DNA from: Neckera pumila
Taxonomy: Eukaryota > Streptophyta > Bryopsida > Hypnales > Neckeraceae
NCBI GenBank assembly: GCA_963969595.1
Contig: OZ018408.1
Location: forward strand, 5,205,823 to 5,269,822
Direction of reading: 5' to 3'
DNA length: 64,000 nucleotides
The notes under the pieces are model-generated. The model saw only the letters and a program-made list of their open reading frames with translations, was not told where the DNA came from and ran no database searches. The translations under genes and the position numbers were made by a program. Shown piece by piece: positions 10,642 through 23,100 of the stretch (the stretch's first letter is position 1; the number at the start of each line of letters is the position of its first letter).

Positions 10642-11930
10642 TGAAGAATTCAAGAGGATTTGCAGGAAAGCTTATGGTTATTTCCTTCAAGCTGGGGTTT
10701 TATGGAAGCATCCAAAACAAAGGGGTGGTACACCTCAACGAGTAGTATGCGGCTTGGAGGGACAACAAAAGATCATTAGTGAGTTCCATGAGAGTTGGTG
10801 GATTTGGTACCATGGCATATTGGCAACTTTTGCCAAAATCAAAGATAAGTATTGGTGGAAGGGCTTATACAAGGACCTGGTGGAGTTTGTAGGATCATGT
10901 GAGACTTGCCAGATGTATTCAAATGTATGAAATAGGGATGGATTACATCCTACTTTCCCACTAGCCATTCATTATAAGTGGGTGGTTCATTTGGTTGCAA
11001 TGCCTATGGGACTTGGACAGAAGAAGTATTTGGTACTTGTGAGGGAAGATTTATCAAACCAAGTAGAAGGTCACGCTCTACAAACCAAAGAGACTGAAGC
11101 AATTTGTTGCTTTATTTTGGAAGAGATCATTTGCCGTTATGGATGTGTGGGAAAGATTACTACTGACAAAAGAGAATTGGATGCCAAATCAGCACGGGAG
11201 TTTTTTAGCAAATTGGGGATTAAACTCGCATTAACATCAGCTTATAATCCAGAGGGAAATGGCAAGAGCAAGTGTGGACATGCTTCGATTGTAAAAGCAT
11301 TCATGAAATCTTGTGATGGTAAATCAAATGATTGGCCAAGGTTATTACCTTTTAAACTAACCACACAACCCATAATTCTGTTATTGGATACATGCCTGCT
11401 AAACTAATGTACGGGCAAAAACCAGTAATGCCAATTGAGGAAGTTGTACCTACATGGAATTTATTACCATGGAAAGATGGACTTGATAGGGGGGAATTGT
11501 TAGCATTACAAATTTGGCAACTTGAAAGGATACCAAAGGATATTGAGACACTATTGTGAGGTTGAAAGAAGCAATTGAGAAGAACAAAGATAGATTTGAC
11601 CGCAAGCATTGATTGCGCTCTCAACCAATATAGGATGGTGCTTGGGTGTTGGTGTATGATAGCAACTTGGACAATCAATATAGTACAAGGAGGAAATTTG
11701 CCAAGCGTTGGTTTGGGCCATATGTTGTCAAGGAAGCTTATGACAATGCTAGCTATTTGTTGCAAAAGTTGGATGGTTCAAAGTTGAAGATTCCAGTTGT
11801 AGGCAAGCGTATCAAGCTATTTTGTTGTCGTAGAGAAGACCAACTATTTGAAACATCTGAAGATGATATTGCAGGGGCTGAGGTTGAAGACAATGAAGAC
11901 CAAGATGAAAATCAAAGGATTGGAGGTTGA
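10642..11930 (+). pseudogene. Integrase and chromodomain-less C-terminus of the Gypsy element
   Basis: A zinc-binding H-H-C-C region is readable at about 10780-10920 (HESWWIWYHG, later CETCQMYS). In the core, the first catalytic Asp is replaced by His (KWVVHLVAMP near 10978-11005), TTDKRELDA near 11160 keeps the second Asp, and the final Glu is replaced by Lys (GNGKSKCGH near 11260). A GPY/F-type module (KRWFGPYVVKEA, about 11700-11740) precedes an acidic tail ending with TGA at 11930. Stops at 10928 and 11405 and a frame break near 11560 complete the decay. I see no chromodomain. Confidence 0.8.
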
Positions 11931-12003
11931 ATAAGGCCTACATCATTTTTAGTTCTAAATCAATACATTCTAGTTGATATACAAGTTTAGAAGGTGGATG
12001 TCG

Positions 12004-12651
12004 TGATGTGGGCCGTCCTCTATTTGAAAATTAGGCACCTTACTTCATTTGTGTTGGTTTGAAGGGTTGTTAGGTCTAAAGGGTGGTAGTTGAAGTCCAA
12101 AGATTATTAGGCTCGGTTGGAAGGTTTGATAGGGCATTTGTCCCTTATTATTGAAAAGGTTAGTAGGCTCGCTTGGAAGGTTTGATAGGACATTTGTCCT
12201 TTATTATTCAAAGGGTTGTTAGCCATGGTTGAAGGGTTTGATGGGATATTGTCCCATATCGTTCGTCGCCTTGAGTCCCTTCGTCTAATATTTAAAGGTT
12301 GGCCTTCTTTCTTTGGAACCATCTTCTTATATTTGGATTTTTGGTTTCCCTTGGATTGGATCAGGTCTTGGGTTTGAGAAAATCTTGCATGCGATCTAAA
12401 TTGAAAAGAGCTGAGGTTGATTAATACACCATTTCTACTTGGAGATCACATTTTTTTGAGAGTTATGTTTTTGTGAAAGTTGTATATAGTTGAGCGTTGT
12501 TTTTATTTTTGTAGGTTTACACTTTATGAGCTTGAGAGGATACTCAACAGTCAAACTTGAGAGGGTTCAGTCACTATTGTATGTGTTTTGCAGGTCTTGA
12601 GAGTTGTATTACAAGTGAAGGATTTTTTGCTATTATAATAGCAGATTTACA
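12004..12651 (+). repeat. Probable 3' LTR of the Gypsy element
   Basis: The stretch starts TGATGTGGGCC after a purine-rich AGAAGGTGGATG and ends near ...TTTACA. It contains a tandem duplication of about 60 bp (12107-12168 and 12169-12231, each with TTGGAAGGTTTGATAG) and a TATA-like TATTTAAAGG near 12290. No second LTR copy is available, so both boundaries are estimates from TG/CA ends and position after integrase. Confidence 0.45.
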
Positions 12652-13520
12652 TCGGAAATCTCTTTGCAAAAAGGGATGCATGGAATTTGTTTTGTGGTGT
12701 TTGGACCTATAATGTGAAAGTTATTGAATTTCAAAAATTTTATAAACTAAAACATTCAAAAATTACGGTTACTTTTATATTGGCTATGGAACATTCTAAA
12801 ATGATTACAACTTATTGGCACCTCGTTGGCCCAGCGTGTCCGATCCCACAATCCATACCTTAAGTTTGGCTATTTTGTTTTGTTTTGCTTTTTGTTACAG
12901 TGATATCTCTCGGACCGTGTGTCCCTTGGCCGCGTGTTTGGTACCATCGAAAAGCTCTCGGTGAAGAGGGGTGCACAGGTTTTGTTTCAAAGTGTTTGGA
13001 CCTACGGTGTGAAAGTTATTGAATTTCAAAGTTTTTATATGAATAAAAAACAAAAAATAACTTTTCTTTAGTTTTGCTGTAGCAATGGCACAGGGCACAC
13101 TAGTCCAGATATTAAATTAGCATGGTTTTTCTACCTGTATTTAGACACCTAATTTGTTGTTTTGTTACATTGAGATCTCTTGAACCGTGCGTCCCCCGGC
13201 CATGTGCTTAGTACCATTGGAAAGCTCTCGGCGAGGAGGGGTGCACAGGCTTGGTTTTGTGGCGTTTGGACCTATGGTACGGAAGTTATTGAATTTCAAA
13301 ACATTTATGAATCAGAAAATTTGAAAATCACTTTTACTTTGATTTTGTTCGCGTTCTTGATATCGTTGGAAAGCACTTAGCAAGAAGGAGTGGACAAGCT
13401 TAATTTTGTGGTATTTGGAATGATGGTGTGAAAGTTATTGAATCTCAAAGTTTTTATATCAATAAAAACAATAATAAAATGACTTTTCCTTTTGTTTTGG
13501 TTGTGGCAACGGCACACTAT
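12652..13520 (+). repeat. Degenerate tandem repeat (family F), four units
   Basis: Four diverged units of about 130-210 bp start near 12665, 12890, 13158 and 13351. Each carries GAAAGCTCT or an equivalent, then G(A/G)GGGTGCACAGG or an equivalent, a TTTGGACCTAYGGTGTG segment, and GAAAGTTATTGAATTTCAAA (near 12715, 13008, 13282 and 13430), followed by an AT-rich tail. Minus-oriented single units lie near 3650 and 4120-4330. No unit has a conserved open frame. Confidence 0.75.
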
Positions 13521-14153
13521 TAGAGTTACAGTAAAGGAACACATTCTCACGTTCCGACACCTCTCGAGCACATCCCCAAGCCCGCGGGAACAAGTTCGCA
13601 CGGCATCCGGTGACCGAGCTCCCTGCCTGCTCTTGCACCGCAGAATGATCGATCGCCACACTCCCGTAATCACCGAACTAAGCTCTACGCAACATCGCCA
13701 CATTAATGCCATCTGATTCTCGTCCAATTTCACCGCAATCTGCCTCCTTTCAAACCCTCAAACCCTAAAATCTCTGTATTCCCGTTCCAATCAAGCCCTT
13801 TCTCGCATTTTTCGGTGCGCAAATGCTGCTTTTAAAGAGCTCCTAACGTATTCTACACCAGGCCACTCCCTCGTAACGATTCGAAACGGAGTTTCAACAG
13901 GCGGAATTAAGTTAGAGACGCTGAATCGTGTGCTTCTTGTCAGATCTGTCGATTTGGTGAAGATCCGCGGGGTTTGGTGAAGGCGGTTTGCGGATCGAGG
14001 TTCGGAATTGGGGATGGTTGATGGTTGATGGTTGAGTTATGGACAGAGGGAATGCGGAGTGGTTGGGGATATTAGGATTCAGAGTTTTCTGGAAATTTAG
14101 TAATTAGTTGGAGTTTGGAGTTGTAGAGAGAGGGAGAGACGTTACTGCCCGCG
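13521..14153 (+). promoter_or_regulatory. NPC1 promoter and 5' untranslated region
   Basis: Composition rises in GC after the tandem repeat and contains a polypyrimidine-rich stretch (13735-13800) and a GA-rich tract just before the start (14124-14140). No clear TATA box is seen. The first ATG with a coding continuation is at 14154; an ATG at 14013 opens only a short frame (short repeats of GATGGTTG). Transcription start is unknown. Confidence 0.4.
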
Positions 14154-17100
14154 ATGGGGAAGGTCGGCTGGTGTGCGTGCGGTATTCTTCTTGTGCTGCT
14201 CATCCAGGTATGGCCATTGCAGGGTCCTGTGGTTTCGCATTTTTCTATTGATTCTCGCTATCAATCAGCACTCTGTTGTATTCGTTTTCTTCCTTGAAGT
14301 AATTTTCTAGGAAAAAATTTGAGTTGATTGTTTTTTGTATTTTAATAATCTTTTGCTAATGTCTGATAGACCGAGGATTCACGGTTTTAAAAATGACCAA
14401 ATTGAGTGATCATACTATGAAGAATACAAAATTCAGATGGGGCGAAATTTCAGATCACCAGAATCAGTGAAGAAAATTGCATGTTTTGGTCAATAAATCA
14501 ATAAAATGGAATAGAAGAAAATCTCCATATGGCCTAGTCAAAGTACATGAGAACCAAATTGCTCTCCCTGGTTCTTTAGGGTTTAAGAGCATAGCTTGAT
14601 TAGCCTTTCGCGATTGTGGAATCGGGAGGGGAGCAAGGTAGATTGGAGTGGCTGTTGAATCGCCTACATTGGATCGCAGATGTTTGTATTTGCAATGTTT
14701 CAATTTTTTTTGTAAGCAGCGACAATTTGATAGAATTTCAGTTTCCCGATTTAAGCATAGGCGGGGTTGGTATGACTCATATTTCTCATAATTCAGTGTC
14801 TCTTAAGAGCGTGCTGATTGAGTTATTAGGATATTCTGTAATCTGAATGCGTCATTTCGTATTCACTTAAGGGTTTAACACTACATCAAGTTTTCCTTGT
14901 TTTTTCCTGGAGGGAGATTATACCACGTTGTTAATTCCACGTTATTCATCATGGTCGCTGATGATGGGCGGTAATGACCTGACAGAATTAGCTTTTAAGG
15001 AAGAGTCTGAGATTTCATTAAACCCCTGGATGAAGGTCGCAAGATTAGAATCACATGTGTTGAGTGCTAGGGAACGATTCAACGCAGAACTTGGGAAATG
15101 CGATGGTGATTGTATAATCATATGGTTGGTTTTTACAGGCTGCATCTTCAGTGCCAGGATTTGCAACAGTAGTATCTACTCCAGAACGCCCACTTTTGTA
15201 AGTGAATATTATTAGCTTGTGATTTCTTTGCACTCTTTATTTTCAAGTTCATTGTTTTGATTGTGAACTGATTCACTTATTCAAAGCTGTACATCTGTTT
15301 CGAATCATTTGACAGAGAATCGAGTAATGGAAAGAACACGTGTGCGATGTATGATCTTTGTGGGAGTCGAACAGACGGAAAAGAACTCAATTGCGCAGAC
15401 CCCTCTCCTGCAGTCACTGTAAGACTCTATGCTCGTCCTTTCGTGGTTGTGATTAACTATAGAACAATTTAGAGTTGTAGCTGTGCTTTTCCATGGCTGA
15501 GGTGCTTTTTAGTGTCAGTTTCTGAAGGGATTGGCAGAAAAGTCGGTTGTAGATTTCATTGCTGAGATTTCATTTGATCTTCTGAAGTTTCTTGGCTTTA
15601 CCTGAGATAGCTTTGTTCAGTATTTTCATCAAACAAGGCACTTACCGCATTTGGGAGAGTATTTGACAAATTTTTTTCTTTCTTCAGCCCGATGAAGCGT
15701 TTTCACTCAAGATTCAGAGTTTATGTCCTACGCTCACTGGAGATGTGTGTTGTACGGCAACTCAGTTTTCCCTCTTACGGGCTCAGGTTCAACAGGTCTG
15801 TCTCTTTCCTTACCATGTGGATTACATCTACACTCCTAGTCCCTGGAGATGTGTATGTCTTGTTTTGTTCAAGGTTAGCTATTGTGCTGTTTACGATCTT
15901 TTTAGTTTTGCTTGCTTCTCAGGCGATGGCAGAGTCTTTCTACTTCCAGATATGTAGAAAGACCGCAAGCAAATACATTCATACTTCATGCTCAATGCTT
16001 TGAGCAGATTTTGGCTGCTCTTATGAGCGCCCCATCGTCAAGACCTGATGAGGGGATAATGGCCATAATGGATACCCGTTGGTTGTTCACATTGACCTCT
16101 TTTTATACTGATTTTGTATACGCCAACCCTATCTTTCTTTGCAGGCTGTTCCCTTTCTTACTGGTTGTCCTGCATGCTTGCGGAATTTCTTAAACCTTTT
16201 TTGTGAGCTTGCTTGCTCCCCGGACCAAGGCCTCTTTATCAACGTAACCTCTATCAGCGAAGTGAGTCTAGTTCCTTATCTCCATTGGTTAACTCCAAAT
16301 ATGACTGCTTTTCGAAATCTATTCAGCTCGTGTTCCTTAATACAACCTGTCAAAGCCTCTGTTGTATTATTAATATAGAGTGAGTGGACACGGTTTGTTC
16401 ACATATCATTGTGGATTGATTTCACCCACCATTGAAACTAATTTTAAATTTCTATCGGCACAGAAGCAGACGAAAAGAACAGTTGCGGCCGTGGACTTCT
16501 TTGTGACTGAGGCATATGGTCAACAGCTTTATGACTCCTGCAAGGATGTAAAATTTGCTGCCATGAACACTCGTGCCATGGACTTTATTGGAGGGGGAGC
16601 GAGAAACTACACTGGTATATTTCAACCCTTAAATTATAAATTGGAACTGTTTGGTTTGTGACTCTCTCCTTCTCTCTGATTGTATAGCTGAGCAGCATGT
16701 TTTGGTGCATCCAGAATGGTTTACATTCATGGGTAGAGAAGCTGGCTCTTATGAGCCAGGCTCCCCTTTTGCGATCAATTTTCGAACGGGCATCAAATTG
16801 GGCAATTCTGTAGAACCCCTCAATTCTCCTGTTGCTGCTTGCTCCGATCCCTCCCTTGCTTGTTCATGTGGAGACTGTCCCGGGGCTAGTAGCTGTGCCG
16901 AGCCAAATCCGCCTGCCCCTCCTGAATTCAGAGGATGTTCTGTTCAAATTGCTGGACTTCAGGTGCTTGTCCAACGCTTCCTATTGATGTGTAGTATGCA
17001 CATTTAAACATCAGAATCTGATTATTTTTAGAGATAATTATGATGACCTCGAGTGGACCTGTGATTGCCGAGGTGCTAAAATTCACCAATGTTTGTGATT

Positions 17101-20100
17101 TCGTTGTTTCTGATGCCATTATTTTTAAGGAAGTGCGTGCATTTTCTGCTGGCTTTATCTTCACTTAAGCATTGTTGCACATTTATGATTAACTCTGGAA
17201 TGACATTCAGGTTGCTTGTTTGACCGTGACAATGCTCACACTGTACGCATGCCTTCTGTTTATCATATTTGGCTGGTGGTGGACGTTCCATGCACCGGAG
17301 GACGAAGATGGCGTGGAAGAACCCCTCTTACAAAGTCGTGAAGACAATGAATTAGAGCGACCCGATCCAGATGCTGAAATTCGTCCAGCTGAAGTACAGG
17401 TCTGTATTATTCCTTGTGCTTTCATCTTGATTTCAGGGCGTGTTTATCTTATGGTAGTCCTCATGTGATTGCTGTTTGCAACTTGCGTCTTTACTTGACT
17501 AATATTTTGTTGAGAGATTTATCTACAGGAAAATGGAGTTACTTCTCTGCCCAAAGACCCAATAGGACCACCATTTATGGAGGCCTTCTTTTCCGAAAGA
17601 TTCAGGTGCTCTGAAACTTTCTGGCCTCTGAGATCCTGTGTTTTGTCTGCGACTTATTTCCAGTCATAATTGTTTTGCGAAGGATTGTAGATGTCTTGAC
17701 TATTATTTTCCAATTCCTAGGAGTGCTGCATCATGATGCGAAGTGTGTTATCATATGCAGATCGCATGGGGAGTGGGTTGCCCACAATGCGAAGAAGGTT
17801 TTGGCAGTAGCTATTTTAGTAACAGTAATCTTGTGTCTTGGCTTGATCCGCCTCAACGTTGAGACACGCCCAGAGAAGGTTCTTGACGAGTTCACCTTTA
17901 AACTAGATTGGTGATTATTTGAGGAGAATATCATCGAATAGTTATCTCATAAATTTGGTGGAAATGTTTCTTTGCAGCTCTGGGTAAGTCCTGGGAGTAA
18001 AGCTTTAGAGGAGAAAGAGTTCTTTGACAGTCACTTAGCACCCTTCTACCGCATTGAGCAGGTATTTCGCTTGCACGAAGTTTTTAGACCATTGTTTTTC
18101 AATCTTGTTTCTAACATTATATAGATACAGGTTTCAACGTACAGAAGCTGCCTTTCCTACAGGCATTTGTATTCGGAGTTTTTCTTGGCTATTGTGTGAA
18201 GTTCATGTGCAGTTCTAGATTGTCTTATTTTAAGGAGCGGGCTGACTGTTAGAGACTGTCTCTATTCCACTCTGATTCTTCGAGGGCGTAATCTGATATT
18301 TCTTGTGTGCAGCTCATCCTAGCAACCGTTCCAGCTCATAAGCATTTGCCTGCACCAAGTATTGTGACGGATGAAAATTTGCAGCTTCTTTTTGATATTC
18401 AAGACAAGGTACAATACAGACAGTGATTGCCAATTTTCTGTTGCTCTTGTTCTGTAAGCATGTTTTCTTTATTCGCTAGTAAGGCTCAAGCTTTCAATAC
18501 GTTGATCCTGTTTTTTTGGAAGCTTCAAATTCAATGCCCAATTTATGGGCTAGCAAATCTTAGAGTTCCTCGGAGTGCAGTTAGTCATCTATATTTGACG
18601 TTTTGTCTTGCTCAGATGGATGTATGGCCAGAAGGTTGCAGGCTGTGGTTAAGTCGGAGTATTTAATGCCCCGCTTGATTGTTTATTTTCATCGCGAAGT
18701 TCTCTATAAATTCTTTGATGTCCTTGTTTCATGTCTTTTTTTGCAGGTTGATAGTGTGCGAGGAAACCTCTCTGGAAAATTGATCTCTCTTCAGGATATC
18801 TGTCTGAAACCTTTAGGAACACCATGCGCTACTCAAAGCATTCTGCAGGTCTGGATCCCTCAATCCAATTTCGGTTTTAGGATGCAATTTTTTTCTCCTA
18901 TTGTGTACGTTTTCTTTGTATTCTTGAAATATAACGCACTTGTCCCGCTGCTGTATGCGCAGTACTTCAAAATGGATCCTTACTTATTTGAAGATTACGA
19001 GGGTGCCTCCCATGCAGAGTTTTGTTTTCAGGTAGCACTCATACAATCTCTTCATTAACTTTTATCACTTTGTTTTGTCCTTAGATGCAAGACATAGGAT
19101 CCACATTGCTTCAATACATCTCTCAAATATATTGATGATTAATTATTAGAAGCACATATTCACCATGTCTGTTGATTTGACAGCACTATTCGTCGTCAGA
19201 AGCCTGTCTGAGTGCTTTTGGTGGACCAGTGGATCCTACAACTATTTTGGGCGGTTTTTCAGGGAGCAACTATTCCCAGGTCATTTCTTTAAGTCTCACC
19301 TTGTGGTATGCGCTTGTTTGGTATTACTTCCATTAAGAGATAATCAATTTGATCAAACCATTTGCTGAATGGAACCAAATCTACAGATTGATGGTCTAAT
19401 GCGTACTTGATTCAATTATTTTTTCACCAGTCCAAGGCTGAGTGTCTCTGTCTTGTGGTGAAACAGGCGACGGCTTTGGTGGTGACGTACCCAGTTGTCA
19501 ATGCAGTTTCAGAGGATGGTAATGCTGCTGCGGTAGCCTGGGAACAGGAATTCATTCGGCTTGTGAAGGTATTTGATTTCACTTTTGAAGAAATTTCCTG
19601 TGTACTCATCAATTGTATGCTTTGGAATGGTATTATTTAACTTGTTCAAATCTGAATTTAAATGTGGTTATTTAAATCAGCATTTCTGTTCTTTGCTTCT
19701 TTATTCACAATCTTTATTTTTTGTCCCTAATGCGAGATCTTGTTTGAGTGGGTTGTCTTGGATTTGTATCTTTTCCTACTTGGACCTAAGATTTGAGAGG
19801 GCTGACAAATATTCTGGTTTTACAGGAGGAACTTGTGGGAATGACAGTGGCCGGGAACTTAACACTTTCTTATTCTTCTGAAAGTTCAATTGAGACAGAG
19901 TTGCAAAGAGAAAGTACTGCTGATGTTTGGACAATTGCAGTAAGTTACGACTGCCCATTTTCTCCATGTTTGAATCTCTGCAAGTTTGTGCACATCCTCA
20001 GGCTTGACTATTTCCTACTTGTAAGAAAAAAATTAAGTTTTTTGAGTACTGCATGTTATTTTCAAAGTGGTTGATACAGATCGTATGCCCTAGACTTGCA

Positions 20101-23100
20101 GCACCTTTCATTGCATAATTGAAACAGTATTAAATCGCGGAATTCTCTTGGCATGATGGCCGTAGATGTTTCTCTAATATAAGTGGCGTTTCTGCAATGT
20201 AAGTAGGTATTGAAATGAGAATCTAATTCCTTGTGTGTACACATGGTTTGCAGATAAGCTATCTCGTAATGTTTGTTTACATCGCTATCACATTGGGAGA
20301 TTACACCCCCTCTGTTGCCCCATTTTATGTGACTTCTAAGGTAAATGTACTTTTAGCTCCGTTAGAGTTACTTTAATATATATATATATATCTGTCTGCG
20401 CTTGTTGTTAGAAGATATTTTAGGACTTAAATCTGGAAATAAAGTAGGATTGTGGTATTTTTTTCGTTCTCTGATGTTAGAGAAATTATGTTCTCTAGAT
20501 CCTGCTGGTCGCATTGTTATAAGTTTCTGCGTCTGTTACTTTTCGTCAGGTCTTTGTTAAGTCGTTTCACCCAGGTGATCTGTGGCGCATGTAAGAGTGT
20601 AATTCATATAATGGACCAACACTTCGGCTATACGAGTCTAAGTGGTATTCTTGTCAACTAGAGCAGGTAACCGTTGGGTTTCTTTAACTGTTTGTTTCTA
20701 AGCTTGCAGGTGCTACTAGGATTATCAGGAGTACTCATTGTTGCTGTTTCAGTTCTTGGATCCATGGGTCTTTGTAGCGCCTTTGGAGTGAAGTCAACAC
20801 TCATTATCGTAGAAGTTATTCCGTTTCTTGTGCTTGCGGTATGTGATTACTACTTCTTCCGTTCTCTTGCTTTTCACGTATGTACGTGTTAAATCATAGT
20901 CTTCCTTTGGGATGGTTTTGGAAGAAGAAAAGTTTCTTAGCTGTGCGATGTTTGAGAGAAGCGTAAGGTTTTCGAACATTCTAGGGTTTAATTCGTTTTG
21001 CAATTCAGTGCAGTGCGTACCGTGTGACATAATGGTACACTTAACATTCGTTTCCTATGCTTGCAGGTTGGCGTGGACAACATGTGCATTTTAGTAAATG
21101 CGTTGAAACGTCAAGATCTAAACTTACATCTTGAGGCTCGGGTAGGACTTGCACTAGCGGAAGTGGGTCCTTCTATCACACTTGCCAGCTTAGCTGAGGT
21201 TCTGTGTTTCGCTGTGGGTTCATTCACGCCTATGCCTGCTTGCAGAGTCTTTTCCCTCTTTGCAGGTATTCCAAATATCTTTTTCATCTCCCACATTTGA
21301 ATCATAATTAGTAGTCGTTGCGTACTTTAGAGTTCTTTGCCGTCAGATTCTTCTATGTTGTTTGTATGCAGTTGAGGTATGATCTCGACAATATATGCAA
21401 ATTGGTGCCGGTAGTTGGCCTACCTAGCATAACTGAAGTGGTCCTAAATATTTATATGGTGCTGTGTAGCACGTTGTGCGTTCTTATCACTGATAGAAAT
21501 CTGGCTATGAACTGCAGCGGTAGCGGTGTTGCTCGATTACCTGCTTCAAATCACGGCCTTCGTGGCTCTCCTCACTCTTGACTTCGGCAGGAGTGAAAGC
21601 GGTCGTGTGGATTGCATTCCTTGTCTTCGTGTTGAGACAGAAGAAACTGATGACATCCCTTATGGTATCAATCTGTGGCAATTGCGCATCTTATCAGAAT
21701 AGAGAAGAGTTATTTTTCCTGTTAGTCTTAAGAGTCTGGTAGTTTTACTGTTCATCATAAGAACCAACTGTTGAGAAATGCTGAAGCCCTCATGTCTGAG
21801 AATGAAATCGTTTACTATGAAGTGTGATATATGCCTAGATGGATAGTTGAGACAATGCTGAGAATGTAATGATTCTGTTCATCAGGATCAGGAAGAAGGC
21901 AGCAGCGTGAGCCTGGCTTACTTCTCCGTTACATGAAGGTACGTTGTTCGTTAATGCATAGTTCTTAGTTATTTGGTATTTTCTCTTCTTGGTTCCCTAA
22001 CTGTCTGATAACGTATACCTTTTCCTTTATGTTATGCATGCAATGTTCAGGATTACTGCAACTGAGTACGTGTGGTGTTAGATCTCTAGTGAGATCTCTT
22101 ATTTTTCTGGAGTTTTTATTGACGGGACATGTGTTGTAATCTGCAGAATTATCATGCTCCATTCTTGAGAATTCCGGCTGTGAAAGCTCTTGTGGTGGCA
22201 ACCTTCTTCGGCTTGCTGTTCACCAGTATTGTAAGCTGCCGCGCCCATTAATGTGTTTTAGGTAGGGAAGTGATGTCAGTAGTTTAATGTCTATTATGGA
22301 ACGGCACCTTTTGAGATTCAATTTTGCTCTCCCTCCAGGCTATTATACCAAATGTCTCCGTCGGCCTGGATCAAAAGATTGTTTTGCCACGTGATTCCTA
22401 CCTCCAGGTGGGTCCACAATCACCACTCCTTTCCTATCGGTTCTCTCATATTAGTTTTCTTGGTGCCATGAACATCTAGTCTAAAATTAATTGTAGAACA
22501 CTGTCTGGTTCAGATCTTCGAATTACATTTTGTCAAAATGGCTTCATTTATTCATCTCCTTGATTTACAAATGTTGTTTTACAGGGTTACTTTGACAATA
22601 TAACTGAATATCTTCGGGTTGGACCACCTGTATACTTTGTTGTTAAGGATTACAACTACAGGTTCTTGGAAATCTCTTTTATATATATCAATTTCTGAAT
22701 TTCTCTAAGAATAATTTTGGAAGTACTACCATGCGAGATTATGATTGCTAAAATGGAATGTGATTAGTTGTTTAGGGAAGAGTAGATGACAAGATTTATG
22801 AAGTAATTTCCTAGAATCCTTTTGTGAGCGCTTCTTATACGTCTCTCGGCTTGTTGCAGCATTGGGAGCAACCAGACCAATAAGTTGTGCTCCATCAGCC
22901 AGTGTAATACGAACTCCTTGCTTAATGAGGTAAGCGTGTCGATTTGATGAATGAAATCAAACGTTGAGGTGTTGGACTATTGTGGTGCAGTTACATTATA
23001 TCACTATTTTGTAGTTAGGCACGGACATGTTTCTCCTGTGTGTTTACTACTGGTAACGGTGAATTGTTTAATGTTTACAGATCTCAAGAGCTGCCTTGTC

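Larger units (their letters stand above)
5220..12651 (+). mobile_element. Degenerate Ty3/Gypsy LTR retroelement with nested insertions
   Basis: The order protease, reverse transcriptase, RNase H, integrase (5640-11930) defines the Ty3/Gypsy superfamily. Every domain has in-frame stops or frameshifts, for instance at 5388, 7588, 10222, 10243, 10639, 10928 and 11405. Five unrelated elements lie inside: 6364-6641, 6700-6843, 6931-7086, 7701-8005 and 8289-9591. A probable 3' LTR follows at about 12004-12651. No matching 5' LTR is visible, so the 5' end is lost or lies in the unassigned stretch before 5220. With the insertions removed the element would span about 5 kb. It is a fossil and cannot move by itself. 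Confidence 0.85.
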
